A stretch of 64,000 bases of DNA from Roseovarius sp. EL26 (GTDB lineage Bacteria > Pseudomonadota > Alphaproteobacteria > Rhodobacterales > Rhodobacteraceae): positions 1,475,606 to 1,539,605 of the forward strand of contig NZ_OUMZ01000007.1 in NCBI RefSeq assembly GCF_900327775.1. Reading direction: 5' to 3'. The position numbers and the translations under genes were made by a program. This document shows positions 1-9,301 of this stretch, piece after piece. The notes under the pieces are model-generated. The model did not search any database. It was not told where the DNA came from and worked only from the letters and a program-made list of their open reading frames with translations. Numbering within the stretch: position 1 is the first letter of the stretch; every line of letters starts with the position of its first letter.

Positions 1-52
1 TAAAGCCAGTGGTTGCAACCTAAACAAACGTGACAAGGCAGGAGATGCGCCC

Positions 53-1423
53 ATGTCCATTCCCCAGTCCGGCGGCGGACCAATTGAACGCCACGAGCAA
101 CTTGCAGAATACCTAGAAAGTGGCTGTAAGCCCAAAGAAGACTGGCGCATTGGCACCGAGCACGAGAAGTTCGGCTATTGCAAGGACACGCTAAAACCCC
201 TCCCGTTTGAAGGCGAGCGTTCCATCGTTGCCGTTCTCGAGGGTTTGCGTGACCGCCACGACTGGGCCGAGGTCCGCGAAGGCGGCAAGCTGATCGGTCT
301 GGAAAAAGACGGCGCAAACGTCAGCTTAGAACCCGGCGGCGCGCTGGAGCTGTCAGGCGCTCCGCTCGAGACTATCCATGAAACCTGCGACGAGGTGAAT
401 GTTCACCTGCGCGAGGTCAAGGACATCGCCGATGAAATCGGCGTTGGCTTCATCGGTCTTGGCGCCGCCCCCATTTGGCAGCATGAGGAAATGCCCCTCA
501 TGCCCAAAGGCCGCTACAAACTGATGGACAGCTACATGCAAAAGGTCGGCACCATGGGCCGCACCATGATGCGACGCACGTGCACGGTACAGGTCAATTT
601 GGATTTCGGATCCGAGGCCGACATGGTGCAAAAGCTACGCGTTGCCATCGCCCTGCAGCCTGTCGCCACCGCTTTGTTTGCCAACTCACCGTTCCTTGAA
701 AATAAAACCAACGGCCATAAATCATGGCGGTCCCGCGTCTGGCGTGATCTGGATGATGCCCGCACCGGCATGGTGCCTTTTGTCTTTGACGAGGGGTTCG
801 GGTTTGAGGCGTGGACTCAATACGCCCTAGATGTGCCAATGTATTTTGTTTACCGCGATGGCAAATATATTGACGCGCTTGGCCAGTCGTTCCGCGACTT
901 CCTCGAAGGAAAACTGCCCGCCCTGCCCGGCGAAACACCAACGCTGTCCGACTGGGCTGACCACCTGACCACCGCCTTCCCCGAGGCGCGGATCAAAAAA
1001 TTCATGGAAATGCGCGGCGCCGATGGCGGCCCATGGCGTCGCCTGTGCGCGCTGCCCGCTTTCTGGGTTGGCTTAACCTATGATCAAGGCGCGCTGGATG
1101 CCGCTTGGGATCTGGTTAAAGACTGGGATACTGAAACTCGCGAAAACCTTCGTATCGCCGCCAGCGAAAGCGCTTTGCAAGCCCAAGTCGGTGACATCAA
1201 GATGCACGATCTGGCCCGCGAGGTTCTGAGCATTTCCGAGGCTGGCCTCAAAGCCCGCGCCCGCCCCGGTGCAGGTGGTCTGGTGCCAGATGAAACCCAC
1301 TTCCTCAACGCCCTGCAAGAAAGCATCGAAAGCGGCAAAGTTCCCGCTGATGAACTGCTGGAACGCTATCACGGCGACTGGAACGGCGACCTGACTCGGA
1401 TTTTCGCGGATTACAGCTACTGA
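53..1423 (+). CDS. gshA: Glutamate-cysteine ligase (GCS2/plant-like type)
   Basis: 456 aa. Catalyses ATP-dependent joining of L-glutamate and L-cysteine, the first step of glutathione synthesis in the cytoplasm. The N-terminal RIGTEHEKFGY block and the later SLEPGGALELSGAP stretch are hallmarks of the class used by plants and alphaproteobacteria, and the length fits that class. The start is set by AGGAG about 9 nt upstream of the ATG. The stop codon overlaps the ATG of the next gene (TGATG), so the two are probably translationally coupled. Nothing looks truncated. The family is clear; no regulatory site was seen in the 52 bases available upstream. Confidence 0.95.
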   Translation: MSIPQSGGGPIERHEQLAEYLESGCKPKEDWRIGTEHEKFGYCKDTLKPLPFEGERSIVAVLEGLRDRHDWAEVREGGKLIGLEKDGANVSLEPGGALELSGAPLETIHETCDEVNVHLREVKDIADEIGVGFIGLGAAPIWQHEEMPLMPKGRYKLMDSYMQKVGTMGRTMMRRTCTVQVNLDFGSEADMVQKLRVAIALQPVATALFANSPFLENKTNGHKSWRSRVWRDLDDARTGMVPFVFDEGFGFEAWTQYALDVPMYFVYRDGKYIDALGQSFRDFLEGKLPALPGETPTLSDWADHLTTAFPEARIKKFMEMRGADGGPWRRLCALPAFWVGLTYDQGALDAAWDLVKDWDTETRENLRIAASESALQAQVGDIKMHDLAREVLSISEAGLKARARPGAGGLVPDETHFLNALQESIESGKVPADELLERYHGDWNGDLTRIFADYSY

Positions 1424-1962
1424 TGCAGCGCATTCCGCCGGTCACCGCTGAAACCGAAACGCTCCAACAAAAAGCCGCGCGCGACAAAGTTCGCGCGGCT
1501 TGGGGCAAGCCCCTCAACATCACAGATGCAATGGCGCATAACCCAGCGGTGCTTGAGGGTTTTCTCGCCTTTTGGACAGCCCTCGACAAATCCGGCCTCT
1601 CACACGAGGACCGTGAGGTAATCTGCATGGACATGGCCGTGCAAAACGGCTGCCACTACTGCGTGCCCGCGCATCTCGATATGGCCGCCGCCCGCAAGAT
1701 CGACATGGAGATGATCATCCGCATCTCAAAGGGCGAACTGATCTCCGGTGACAGCCGCGCCGCCCGCCTGCAACGCCTGACCCGCCGCCTTGTCGAAACA
1801 GGCGGCAAGCTGGAAGATGCGGAACTGGCACAGGCCCATGCCGACGGCTTCGACAACGGTCAACTGGTCGCCATCATCGCTGAAATCGCCCACTGCCATT
1901 TCACCAACAGCTTCAATCGCTTGGCCAACACCACGCCTGACGCGCACTACCCAGAAATCTGA
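1423..1962 (+). CDS. AhpD-like / carboxymuconolactone decarboxylase family protein
   Basis: 179 aa. The all-helical core carries the redox motif GCHYCVPAH (CxxC followed by a His three residues on), around residues 75-85, as in alkylhydroperoxidase AhpD-type proteins. Such proteins reduce peroxides or act as thiol oxidoreductases. It overlaps gshA by one base (TGATG), so coupling to glutathione synthesis is plausible, but the physiological substrate cannot be read from sequence. Its last 16 bases overlap the 3' end of the convergent DMT transporter gene. The family call is good; the specific activity is inference. Confidence 0.85.
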   Translation: MQRIPPVTAETETLQQKAARDKVRAAWGKPLNITDAMAHNPAVLEGFLAFWTALDKSGLSHEDREVICMDMAVQNGCHYCVPAHLDMAAARKIDMEMIIRISKGELISGDSRAARLQRLTRRLVETGGKLEDAELAQAHADGFDNGQLVAIIAEIAHCHFTNSFNRLANTTPDAHYPEI

Positions 1963-2849
1963 TGGGGTTGCTGCGGCCATGCAGCTAGAACAATCGCCAC
2001 CAAAACCAATGGTGCACCGATCATGGTTTGCACCGCCGGTATTTCTGCCAACACCACAAAGGCCAAAACGGGAGCCAATGGCACCTCCAACGTGCTCAAC
2101 AACGCCGCCTGTCCCGCCGGGATCCGCCGCACACCTTCGACCAATGTGACCGAGGCAATCGCAAAGATCAGGCCAAACGCCGCCAAGATTATGATCTCGG
2201 ATATAGGCAATACAAACGGCGCCCCAAACACCATACAAAACGGCAGCAATAAGACCGAAGACAATGCCATTGGCCCTGCGCCCGGAGTCTCTGGGTGCAC
2301 TCGATACAGCACCATCATCAGCGCCATCATGCAGGCCATAAACAAGGCTAGCAGATCGCCCTTCAGGCTCACCCCGCCCAATGATCCCGAAACAATGATC
2401 GCCACACCGATCAAGGCGCCGATCCCGCCCCAAATCACCCGCCGCCCTGCAGGCTCAGCTATCCAGAGCCACGCCAACAAAGCGGAAATCAGCGGTGCCA
2501 CTGCGTAGATCAACGACACATTGGCGATACTTGTCAGCTTGAACGATGCGATAAACGCCGCCGTCCCTGCCGCACCCACGACGGCAATGGCCGCCCCGCT
2601 CCATCCCATCAGTAAAACCTCACTCCGGAACCGCTGGCGCAAACAGATCCAACCGATGGTAAAGCTCACCGCAAACACCCCGCGCCAAAAAATCACCTCC
2701 CAAGATCCGGCAGTGACGCCCTTGGTAAAGAGCCCCGCGGTGCTGAAGGTCACGGCAGAAGTCACCACCAAAAAGACGCCCAAAAGCGGGCTCTGTCTGC
2801 GTCCGAAATACCCGCTTTCCTCTCTTCGGCTTGCATTTACGTCACTCAT
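1947..2849 (-). CDS. DMT-superfamily (EamA) inner-membrane transporter
   Basis: 300 aa with about ten hydrophobic segments arranged as two EamA repeats, the usual form of drug/metabolite exporters. The first repeat begins with LLGVFLVVTSAVTFSTAGLF and the second near residues 150-160. I place the start at the ATG at 2849 because GAGGA lies 6-8 nt upstream; an in-frame upstream extension to 2945 has a charged, non-membrane composition and would overlap the divergent regulator. The substrate is unknown. A divergent ArsR-like regulator starts 77 bp away and may control it. Confidence 0.88.
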   Translation of the reverse strand: MSDVNASRREESGYFGRRQSPLLGVFLVVTSAVTFSTAGLFTKGVTAGSWEVIFWRGVFAVSFTIGWICLRQRFRSEVLLMGWSGAAIAVVGAAGTAAFIASFKLTSIANVSLIYAVAPLISALLAWLWIAEPAGRRVIWGGIGALIGVAIIVSGSLGGVSLKGDLLALFMACMMALMMVLYRVHPETPGAGPMALSSVLLLPFCMVFGAPFVLPISEIIILAAFGLIFAIASVTLVEGVRRIPAGQAALLSTLEVPLAPVLAFVVLAEIPAVQTMIGAPLVLVAIVLAAWPQQPHQISG

Positions 2850-2926
2850 CACGTGATCCTCATTGTCTTCTCTCCCTCTAGACCTACACCTTGACGCGGA
2901 CGGCATGCTTCGGTTATTTCCGAAAC

Positions 2927-3640
2927 ATGCATGATGAACCTCCAATGGCCCGCATCGGCGCGATGATCAGCGCCCCAGCCCGCGCAATAATGTTGACGGA
3001 GCTGTTCGACGGCCGCGCCCTGACCATGACCGAACTATCCGGTGTCGCTGGGGTGTCAGCCTCCACCGCCAGCGAGCACCTCAGCCAACTGTTAGAGGGC
3101 GGTTTTGTCACCCGTGAGAAAAGCGGGCGCCACAACTATTACCGCCTTGCCAGCCCGCAAATTGCCCATGCACTGGAACAGCTTGTGGCGCAAACCGCCC
3201 ATGTCAATCTGGCCGACCGTCCCGGCAAACGCCCCCGTACCCCCATCCAGCAGGCCCGCCTGTGCTATGACCACATCGCCGGACATCTAGGCGTGGCCAT
3301 CGCCGACGCGCTGGTTGCCAAAGGCGCACTGGTACCACTAGACAACGACTATGAGCTCACCCCGCAAGGCGAGGCGCTACTCGGCTCCTTTGGGGCAGAT
3401 ATCCCCACCCTACGCCACAGCAAACGCCTCTTTGCCCGCCAATGCCTGGATTGGAGCGAACGCCGCCATCATGTGGCCGGCGTTGTCGGCGCCACCATCG
3501 CCGATCTGGCCTTTGCCAACGGCTGGATCGAACGCGCCCGCGAACGTCGCGTATTGCATGTGACACCCAAAGGCCAAAGCGCACTCAAAAAACACCTCGA
3601 TCTGAACATCGCCCCAACAGGTGACCTCTTGCATCCCTGA
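2927..3640 (+). CDS. ArsR-family winged-helix transcriptional regulator
   Basis: 237 aa. Residues about 5-85 form an ArsR-type winged helix: the recognition region GVSASTASEHLSQLLEGGFV is followed by the wing REKSGRHNYYRLA. The C-terminal 150 residues are an extra domain with several His and Cys residues (for instance ARQCLDWSERRHH), so it is longer than a minimal ArsR repressor of about 110 aa. I see no canonical CxC metal site next to the recognition helix. It is transcribed divergently from the DMT transporter, its likeliest target. The start is uncertain: ATG codons at 2927 and 2945 both have weak ribosome binding sites, and a TTG at 2891 is also in frame. Confidence 0.8.
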   Translation: MHDEPPMARIGAMISAPARAIMLTELFDGRALTMTELSGVAGVSASTASEHLSQLLEGGFVTREKSGRHNYYRLASPQIAHALEQLVAQTAHVNLADRPGKRPRTPIQQARLCYDHIAGHLGVAIADALVAKGALVPLDNDYELTPQGEALLGSFGADIPTLRHSKRLFARQCLDWSERRHHVAGVVGATIADLAFANGWIERARERRVLHVTPKGQSALKKHLDLNIAPTGDLLHP

Positions 3641-3693
3641 ATTTGCAAACTTAAGCTCCGCAAAAGCTAACTTGCAAACCTCAAGGCAAAGCC

Positions 3694-5088
3694 ATGGCCA
3701 CTCAAAAGCTCTACGCCGGCGCGAAACTGCGCGAAACCCGTCAACGTCTCAGCCTGACGCAAAAGGATTTTGCCGCCCGCCTGGGGGTATCCTTGCCCTA
3801 TCTCAACCAGATGGAAAACAACAATCGCCCGATCAGCACCACCGTGGTGCTCGCTCTGGCGCAAGAGTTTGGCTTTGACGTAACTGAGCTGTCCAGCGGT
3901 GATGCCGAACGTATGGTCAGCGACATGCGCGAAGCCTTGGCCGATCCGATTTTTGCAGATGATCCACCACCCTTGACCGACCTGCGCCTCACCGCCTCCA
4001 ATGCCCCGGCTCTCGCTCGCGCCTTTCTGGAACTGCATCGTGCTTACCGTCAAACCCACGAGCGTCTTGCGTCACTCGACGAGGCCCTGGGCCGCGAAGA
4101 CGCCCGCACCCAGACCAGCCCGTGGGACGAGGTGCGCGATTTCTTTCACTATTGCGACAACTACATCGATGCGGTTGACCGCGCCGCCGAACATTTCGTG
4201 CAGTCCGTCACAAAACGCCCACGTGACATTGCTCACGACCGCCTTGAAAAAATGGGTATTACGGTCTTAACCTCGGACGATGGCCCGCTGCGCCGCTATG
4301 ATGCGCAGACCAAAACGCTGTATCTTTCTTCACGCGCAGAACCGGAAACCCGCGATTTCCAGCTCCTCCTACAAGTCGCCCTGCTGACCCAAAACCAGTT
4401 GATCGAAGCGACATTGGACCTCGCCCGTTTCCACTCCGACGCCGCCCGTGACATCGCCAAAATCGGCCTCGCCAACTATTTCGCCGGGGCCGCGATGATG
4501 CCCTACACCACCTTTCTGACTGCGGCTCAAGAACACCGGCATGATTTGGAAGTCCTCGCAAATCTCTTTGGCGCATCCATCGAGCAGGTCTGTCATCGCC
4601 TCTCGACCTTGCAACGCCCCGGCGCCAAGGGCGTGCCGTTCTTCTTTGTCCGCGTTGATCAGGCCGGCACCATCACCAAACGCCACTCCGCCACCCGACT
4701 ACAATTCGCCCGCTTCGGCGGGGCCTGCCCGCTGTGGAACGTGCACCGCGCCTTTGAAACACCCGCACAATTCCTGCGCCAACTGGCCGAAACCCCCGAT
4801 GGCGTCCGCTATATCAGCCTTGCCCGGGATGTCTCAAAATCCGGCGGCTCGTTTGGGGCACCCGTGCGCCGCTTCGCAATCGCCCTGGGCTGCGAAGTCA
4901 AACATGCCGACGCCCTGATCTACGCCGACGGGTTGGATCTGAACAACGCACAGGCCTTTGAGCCCATCGGCATTTCCTGCCGTATCTGCGAACGCACCCA
5001 TTGCCATCAACGCTCTGTTCCGCCGCTTGAACGCCGCCTGCAAGTCGTGCCGGATGAGCGCGGCGTGCTGCCCTACAGGGTGGGATAA
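3694..5088 (+). CDS. XRE-type regulator of the ScfR/RamB short-chain fatty acyl-CoA regulator family
   Basis: 464 aa. Order of parts: an XRE helix-turn-helix at residues 8-65 (RLSLTQKDFAARLGVSLPYLNQME), a middle region with an ImmA/IrrE-like segment (ANYFAGAAMMPYTTF) that lacks a catalytic HExxH, and a C-terminal DUF2083-like part ending with a Cys-rich CRICERTHCHQR motif. This architecture is known from RamB/ScfR proteins that sense acetyl- or propionyl-CoA and control glyoxylate-bypass or methylcitrate genes. No such genes are adjacent here, so targets lie elsewhere. Start at 3694 by comparison with the usual MATQKLYAG-like N-terminus. Confidence 0.85.
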   Translation: MATQKLYAGAKLRETRQRLSLTQKDFAARLGVSLPYLNQMENNNRPISTTVVLALAQEFGFDVTELSSGDAERMVSDMREALADPIFADDPPPLTDLRLTASNAPALARAFLELHRAYRQTHERLASLDEALGREDARTQTSPWDEVRDFFHYCDNYIDAVDRAAEHFVQSVTKRPRDIAHDRLEKMGITVLTSDDGPLRRYDAQTKTLYLSSRAEPETRDFQLLLQVALLTQNQLIEATLDLARFHSDAARDIAKIGLANYFAGAAMMPYTTFLTAAQEHRHDLEVLANLFGASIEQVCHRLSTLQRPGAKGVPFFFVRVDQAGTITKRHSATRLQFARFGGACPLWNVHRAFETPAQFLRQLAETPDGVRYISLARDVSKSGGSFGAPVRRFAIALGCEVKHADALIYADGLDLNNAQAFEPIGISCRICERTHCHQRSVPPLERRLQVVPDERGVLPYRVG

Positions 5089-5151
5089 GTCCAGAAAACC
5101 CAGTGAACAGATGCCATTGTGATCCCTTCTGGAACAGTCTATCGGCCCAGC

Positions 5152-6345
5152 ATGACAAATGTGCTCTCTCAGACCTACACTTATGACGCCATCATCCTTG
5201 GGGCCGGTGGCGCAGGGCTGATGTGTGCCGCCATCGCCGGGCAACGCGGCAAACGCGTGCTGGTGATTGATCATGCTGACAAGCCCGGGAAAAAAATTCT
5301 GATCTCAGGCGGCGGACGCTGTAACTTTACAAATGTGGATGCACGCGCCGAATGTTACCTCAGCGCAAACCGCCATTTCTCAAAATCTGCCCTTGGCCGC
5401 TACACGGCACAGGACTTTATAGAAATGGTCGACCGTCACAAAATCGCATGGCATGAAAAAGAGCTGGGCCAACTGTTTTGCGATGATTCTGCCCGGCAGA
5501 TCGTTAAGATGTTGCTAGATGATTGTGGCCGCGGTGATGTCACCCTGCAACTGGGGCAATCGATCAGCGACGTCACCCATTCTGATGCGCGCTACACCGT
5601 GACGCTGGACAACATGGCCGCCACTGCCCCGGCACTAGTCATCGCCACGGGTGGGCCGTCGATCCCCAAAATGGGCGCCACCGATTTCGCCTTTCAACTG
5701 GCCCGACAGTTCGGCCTCAAGGTGGTTGAACCGCGCCCTGCCCTCGTACCCCTGACCCTTGGCGAAGATGAGCTACTGTTTCGCAATCTCTCAGGCGTTT
5801 CCGCTGACACCATCACCCGGCATGGCAAGACGCGCTTTCGTGCCGGATCTCTCTTCACCCACAAGGGTCTCTCTGGGCCTGCGATCCTGCAAATCTCTTC
5901 TTACTGGCGCAATGGCGACCAGATCAGCATCAACTTCTTGCCTGATTACCCCGCTGACTGGCTCGTTGATGCGAAAAAGAACGCACCACGTTCGGGGCTG
6001 AAATCAGCGCTCACCACTGCGTTTCCTGATCGGCTGGCCACCGCACTGGCCGAAAAGCTGGCCCTAGACGGTGAAATGGCCAACATCCCCGACAAAAAAT
6101 TACGCGCGGCTCAAGCCCGCCTGTCGGACTGGCAATTCACCCCCACCGGATCCGAAGGCTATGCCAAAGCCGAGGTCACCATCGGCGGCATCAACACCAA
6201 TGGCCTGTCGTCCCAGACCATGGAGGCCAAACACATCCCCGGTCTCTACGCCATCGGCGAGGCCGTCGATGTCACCGGCTGGCTTGGTGGCTACAACTTC
6301 CAATGGGCCTGGTCCAGCGGCTGGGCGGCGGGAATGGCACTCTGA
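5152..6345 (+). CDS. HI0933-family (YhiN-like) NAD(P)/FAD-dependent oxidoreductase
   Basis: 397 aa flavoprotein. The Rossmann GxGxxG motif (ILGAGGAGLMCA) lies near residue 16, followed by KILISGGGRCNFTN, the signature of the HI0933/YhiN family, and the C-terminal FAD contact LGGYNFQWAWSSGWAAG. Biological role is not established for the family. The ATG at 5152 is preferred over an in-frame upstream start at 5119, since the dinucleotide-binding fold normally starts 10-15 residues from the N-terminus. It stands alone between the ScfR-like regulator and a hairpin terminator directly after the stop codon. Confidence 0.88.
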   Translation: MTNVLSQTYTYDAIILGAGGAGLMCAAIAGQRGKRVLVIDHADKPGKKILISGGGRCNFTNVDARAECYLSANRHFSKSALGRYTAQDFIEMVDRHKIAWHEKELGQLFCDDSARQIVKMLLDDCGRGDVTLQLGQSISDVTHSDARYTVTLDNMAATAPALVIATGGPSIPKMGATDFAFQLARQFGLKVVEPRPALVPLTLGEDELLFRNLSGVSADTITRHGKTRFRAGSLFTHKGLSGPAILQISSYWRNGDQISINFLPDYPADWLVDAKKNAPRSGLKSALTTAFPDRLATALAEKLALDGEMANIPDKKLRAAQARLSDWQFTPTGSEGYAKAEVTIGGINTNGLSSQTMEAKHIPGLYAIGEAVDVTGWLGGYNFQWAWSSGWAAGMAL

Positions 6346-6369
6346 CCCACCCTGCAGGGTGGGCAGTTT
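6346..6369 (+). terminator. Palindromic hairpin terminator after the HI0933 flavoprotein gene
   Basis: CCCACCCTGCAGGGTGGG (6346-6363) is a perfect 18-nt palindrome that folds as a 7-bp stem with a TGCA loop, followed by CAGTTTTG. It begins at the base after the stop codon. The T run is short, so termination strength is uncertain. Confidence 0.55.
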
Positions 6370-6753
6370 TGCCCACCGGCCCGTAACTTTCCAGTTCAAA
6401 ACTAACCTTCACCACTTATATGGTGAATCGCACAAGACAACCCGTAGGGTGGATCCCAACCACCCATAGTCTTTGAAATGATCGCCGTAATTTTCAAGCA
6501 CACATCGCGAATCACGATCGCAGTTGGCCTATAAGATCTATCAGATACTTTTACCCTGCGCGCGCCACCCAGCCCCGCTTCGATATCCATGACCACTTCC
6601 CCCTGCAACAATACCGTCTTCACAAAACTTACGTGTCCTAGATTTGTGTACCAAACCTACGTACAACCGGTACGCAATTTACCCTCCCCCCCTCTGGACG
6701 ATGGTTTTCATAATCCCTATATGTTTTATCAAGATAACCCGCAGGAACACGTC
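6346..6753. other. 408-bp intergenic region between flavoprotein gene and sufT
   Basis: Apart from the hairpin at its left end, it contains a short inverted repeat GGGTGG-N7-CCACCC at 6447-6465, preceded by CAACCCGTA. This resembles the small GTAGGGTGG intergenic elements scattered in many proteobacterial genomes; only one copy is visible here. I find no convincing gene: reading frames on both strands have no ribosome binding site and no family resemblance. The right end must carry the sufT promoter, but no clear -35/-10 pair was identified. Confidence 0.5.
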
Positions 6754-7116
6754 ATGGACCAGAGCACTGAACCCCTTGAAGGCGCGCCTTTGATCGCCCC
6801 TTCTACCACTGACCACCCATTGTATGATCAGGTGGTTGAAGCATGCCGCAGTGTTTATGACCCTGAAATTCCGGTGAATATCTATGATTTGGGCTTGATC
6901 TACACCATTGAAATTGATGCCGAGAATGCCGTCAATGTGATCATGTCTCTGACCGCGCCGGGCTGCCCGGTGGCTGGTGAAATGCCTGGCTGGATTGCTG
7001 AAGCGATTGAGCCGATGGCTGGCGTCAAGCAGGTCAATGTTGAGCTCACATGGGAACCGCCCTGGGGTATGGATATGATGAGCGACGAAGCCCGGCTTGA
7101 ACTGGGCTTTATGTAA
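6754..7116 (+). CDS. sufT: SufT-type DUF59/MIP18-family Fe-S assembly protein
   Basis: 120 aa. The DUF59 fold is plain: YDPEIPVNIYDLGLIY near the N-terminus and the conserved TAPGCPVAGEMP with its single Cys. In SUF gene clusters this protein helps maturation of Fe-S proteins in the cytoplasm. The start at 6754 has AGGAA 8-12 nt upstream; a longer in-frame reading to 6589 has a composition unlike a protein. The iron-sulfur carrier sufA follows after 29 bp, which supports the SUF role. The rest of a suf operon is not in the window. Confidence 0.9.
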   Translation: MDQSTEPLEGAPLIAPSTTDHPLYDQVVEACRSVYDPEIPVNIYDLGLIYTIEIDAENAVNVIMSLTAPGCPVAGEMPGWIAEAIEPMAGVKQVNVELTWEPPWGMDMMSDEARLELGFM

Positions 7117-7145
7117 CTTATATAAGTCTTTGAGAGGCTTAATTC

Positions 7146-7496
7146 ATGTTTGGAATTCCGGGAAAACAGGCGGTCACCATCACCCCGACCGCCGCTGCAC
7201 AAATCGCGAAACTGATGGCCAAAGACAGCCATCAGGGCCTGCGTATTGGCGTTAAAAAAGGCGGCTGTGCGGGCATGGAATACACCATGGAATACGTCGC
7301 CGAAGTGAACCCCAATGACGAGGTCGTCGAACAAGACGGCGCACGGGTAATGATTGCCCCCATGGCGCAGATGTTCCTGTTTGGCACCGAGATCGATTAT
7401 GAAGTGTCCCTGCTCGAAGCAGGCTTCAAATTCAACAACCCCAACGTCTCAGAAGCTTGTGGTTGCGGAGAATCTATCAAATTTGAGGGCATGTAA
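7146..7496 (+). CDS. sufA: A-type iron-sulfur carrier protein (HesB/IscA/SufA family)
   Basis: 116 aa, the normal family length. The three cluster-ligating cysteines are present: one in KKGGCAGMEY (about residue 42) and two in the C-terminal ACGCGES. It carries and delivers [2Fe-2S]/[4Fe-4S] clusters to target proteins. It lies 29 bp after sufT on the same strand with GAGAGG before the ATG, so the pair is almost certainly one transcript. Whether to call it SufA, IscA or ErpA cannot be settled by sequence alone; the neighbour sufT favours SufA. Confidence 0.9.
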   Translation: MFGIPGKQAVTITPTAAAQIAKLMAKDSHQGLRIGVKKGGCAGMEYTMEYVAEVNPNDEVVEQDGARVMIAPMAQMFLFGTEIDYEVSLLEAGFKFNNPNVSEACGCGESIKFEGM

Positions 7497-7512
7497 GCCC
7501 TCAGCGCCCAAT

Positions 7513-8427
7513 TCACGTCCCGCTTTGCAGATGTACGTAAGTTTCATCATAGCGTTTGGTCAGATGATCCCCTGCGATAATCTCATGACCTGACCCAATC
7601 GGGGCAACGTTAGTGCTGAAGTTTGGATTATAAAACATAGGGATAGAGATTCTCTCGTCCTGCGTTCCGATCACTCGATGCGGCGTCGCAAGCACCCTGC
7701 CACGGGTCCACATCTGCAGCATCTCACCAAAATTCACAATAAACTGCCCCGGTTCTGCCGTCACCGGAACCCAGTTCCCATCGCGCAGTTTGACCTCCAA
7801 CCCCGGGGTACCATCCGTGGCCAGTAACGTCAGGCAACCATAATCGGTATGCTCGGCAATGCCGAAATCTTTTTCCCCAGCCCAGCCCGGACGCGGCGGG
7901 TAATAATTGCCGCGCAGCAAGGCCATGGGCCGGTCAAACTTGTCCTGAAAGAACCCGGCATCTTCGCCGATAGCTGAGGCCAGAACTTGAAGAATTTGCG
8001 CCGAAACCTGCAAGGCCTGCTGGTAATATGCGACAATCGATTGCTTGAACCCCGGATCATCCTGCGGCCAGAGATTGGGGGCATAGACGCTCAGCCCCGA
8101 TTGACGCAGCGGATCATCGGCATCCAGTTCAAAACCGCAATCAAACACCTGCTTATAATCCGGATTGGCATTTGGATCGACCTGTTCAGCCTGTGATGCC
8201 CCCCACCCCCGGTTTGATCCAGTATGCGCCATATCCACCGCCTGTTTCTTCGCGGCGGGTGCCCGGAAAAATGTACGGTATGCGTCAAGGGCGGCCTCAA
8301 CATCTGACTTGCTAACTTCCGTATTTGTGACTGTGAAAAACCCGATTTCCTCTGCTGCGCTACGGACATCGCATAACGATGTCACGTCGCCTTGCGAGGC
8401 GGCTTTAAGGTTAATCTCAGGGATCAT
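7513..8427 (-). CDS. 2-oxoglutarate/Fe(II)-dependent oxygenase, isopenicillin-N-synthase-like
   Basis: 304 aa. Contains an N-terminal DIOX_N region (VRSAAEEIGFFTVTN) and the C-terminal 2OG-Fe(II) core with HTDYGCLTLL (HxD iron ligands), the distal His in ATPHRVIG, and the co-substrate Arg in RISIPMFYNP (RxS). All three iron ligands and the Arg are intact, so it should be catalytic. Substrate is unknown; relatives oxidise small molecules or plant-hormone-like compounds. It is convergent with sufA (16 bp between stops) and divergent from tpiA. Confidence 0.88.
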   Translation of the reverse strand: MIPEINLKAASQGDVTSLCDVRSAAEEIGFFTVTNTEVSKSDVEAALDAYRTFFRAPAAKKQAVDMAHTGSNRGWGASQAEQVDPNANPDYKQVFDCGFELDADDPLRQSGLSVYAPNLWPQDDPGFKQSIVAYYQQALQVSAQILQVLASAIGEDAGFFQDKFDRPMALLRGNYYPPRPGWAGEKDFGIAEHTDYGCLTLLATDGTPGLEVKLRDGNWVPVTAEPGQFIVNFGEMLQMWTRGRVLATPHRVIGTQDERISIPMFYNPNFSTNVAPIGSGHEIIAGDHLTKRYDETYVHLQSGT

Positions 8428-8545
8428 GCCAGCATTCCTTTATCTATTCAGGCTCGCATAAATACTTTGTCTCTCAAATGCAAACCCGCTTGACTGCTGC
8501 CCCTGTTCGGGAAAAAACAGCAACAACTTAAAAAAGGAACAGGAC

Positions 8546-9301
8546 ATGAGGCGCAAACTGGCAGCAGGAAACTGGAAGATGAACGGCACAGGCAGTTCTC
8601 TGAGCGAACTTGACACCCTTGCCAACCTGCACCCCAACGCTGCAGTGGATATATTGATCTGCCCGCCCGCCACGCTCCTTGGGCAGGCAGCGATGCAAGT
8701 TTCAACCTCTTCTGTTTCGATTGGCGCGCAGGACTGCCACGCCGATACCTCTGGTGCGCATACCGGCGACATCTCGGCGGAGATGGTCACTGATGTGGGT
8801 GCAACCGCAGTTATCCTTGGCCATTCTGAGCGCCGTGAAGACCACAACGAAGACAGCGAGCTGGTGCGCATCAAGGCTCGTGCGGCCCATGCCGCAGGTT
8901 TGACCGCTATCATTTGCCTGGGTGAATCTGAGGCCCAGCGCGACGCAGCCAACACATTGGACATTATCGCCGGGCAACTGGCCATTTCCACACCGGATAC
9001 GGCCACAGCTGACAACACCGTCATCGCCTACGAGCCGATCTGGGCCATCGGGACGGGCAAGGTTCCAACATTGGTACAAATCGCAGAAGTTCATGACTTT
9101 ATACGTGAAAAGTTGACATCCCGTTTCGGCCCTGAAATCGGGAATGCAATCCGCCTGCTCTATGGCGGCTCAGTTAAACCCACAAATGCCGATGACATTT
9201 TTACCGTCAGCAACGTTGATGGGGCGCTTGTCGGAGGGGCCAGCCTGAAAGCGACCGATTTCTCACCTATTATCACCGCACTCGAAGGTGCTACGATTTA
9301 G
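8546..9301 (+). CDS. tpiA: Triosephosphate isomerase
   Basis: 251 aa TIM barrel interconverting dihydroxyacetone phosphate and glyceraldehyde 3-phosphate. Catalytic residues are all seen: Asn and Lys in AAGNWKMNG (residues 8-15), His in ILGHSERR and Glu in [11 protein letters not shown], plus the phosphate-binding YGGSVKP. The start has AAGGAACAGGAC just upstream. The last 11 bases overlap the 3' end of the convergent Rieske oxygenase gene. It stands as a single gene away from other glycolytic genes. Confidence 0.96.
   Translation: MRRKLAAGNWKMNGTGSSLSELDTLANLHPNAAVDILICPPATLLGQAAMQVSTSSVSIGAQDCHADTSGAHTGDISAEMVTDVGATAVILGHSERREDHNEDSELVRIKARAAHAAGLTAIICLGESEAQRDAANTLDIIAGQLAISTPDTATADNTVIAYEPIWAIGTGKVPTLVQIAEVHDFIREKLTSRFGPEIGNAIRLLYGGSVKPTNADDIFTVSNVDGALVGGASLKATDFSPIITALEGATI

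Noticed and set aside
1947..2945. DMT transporter extended to 2945
   Set aside because: The extra 32 residues are hydrophilic and cover the divergent promoter; GAGGA before 2849 gives a better start.
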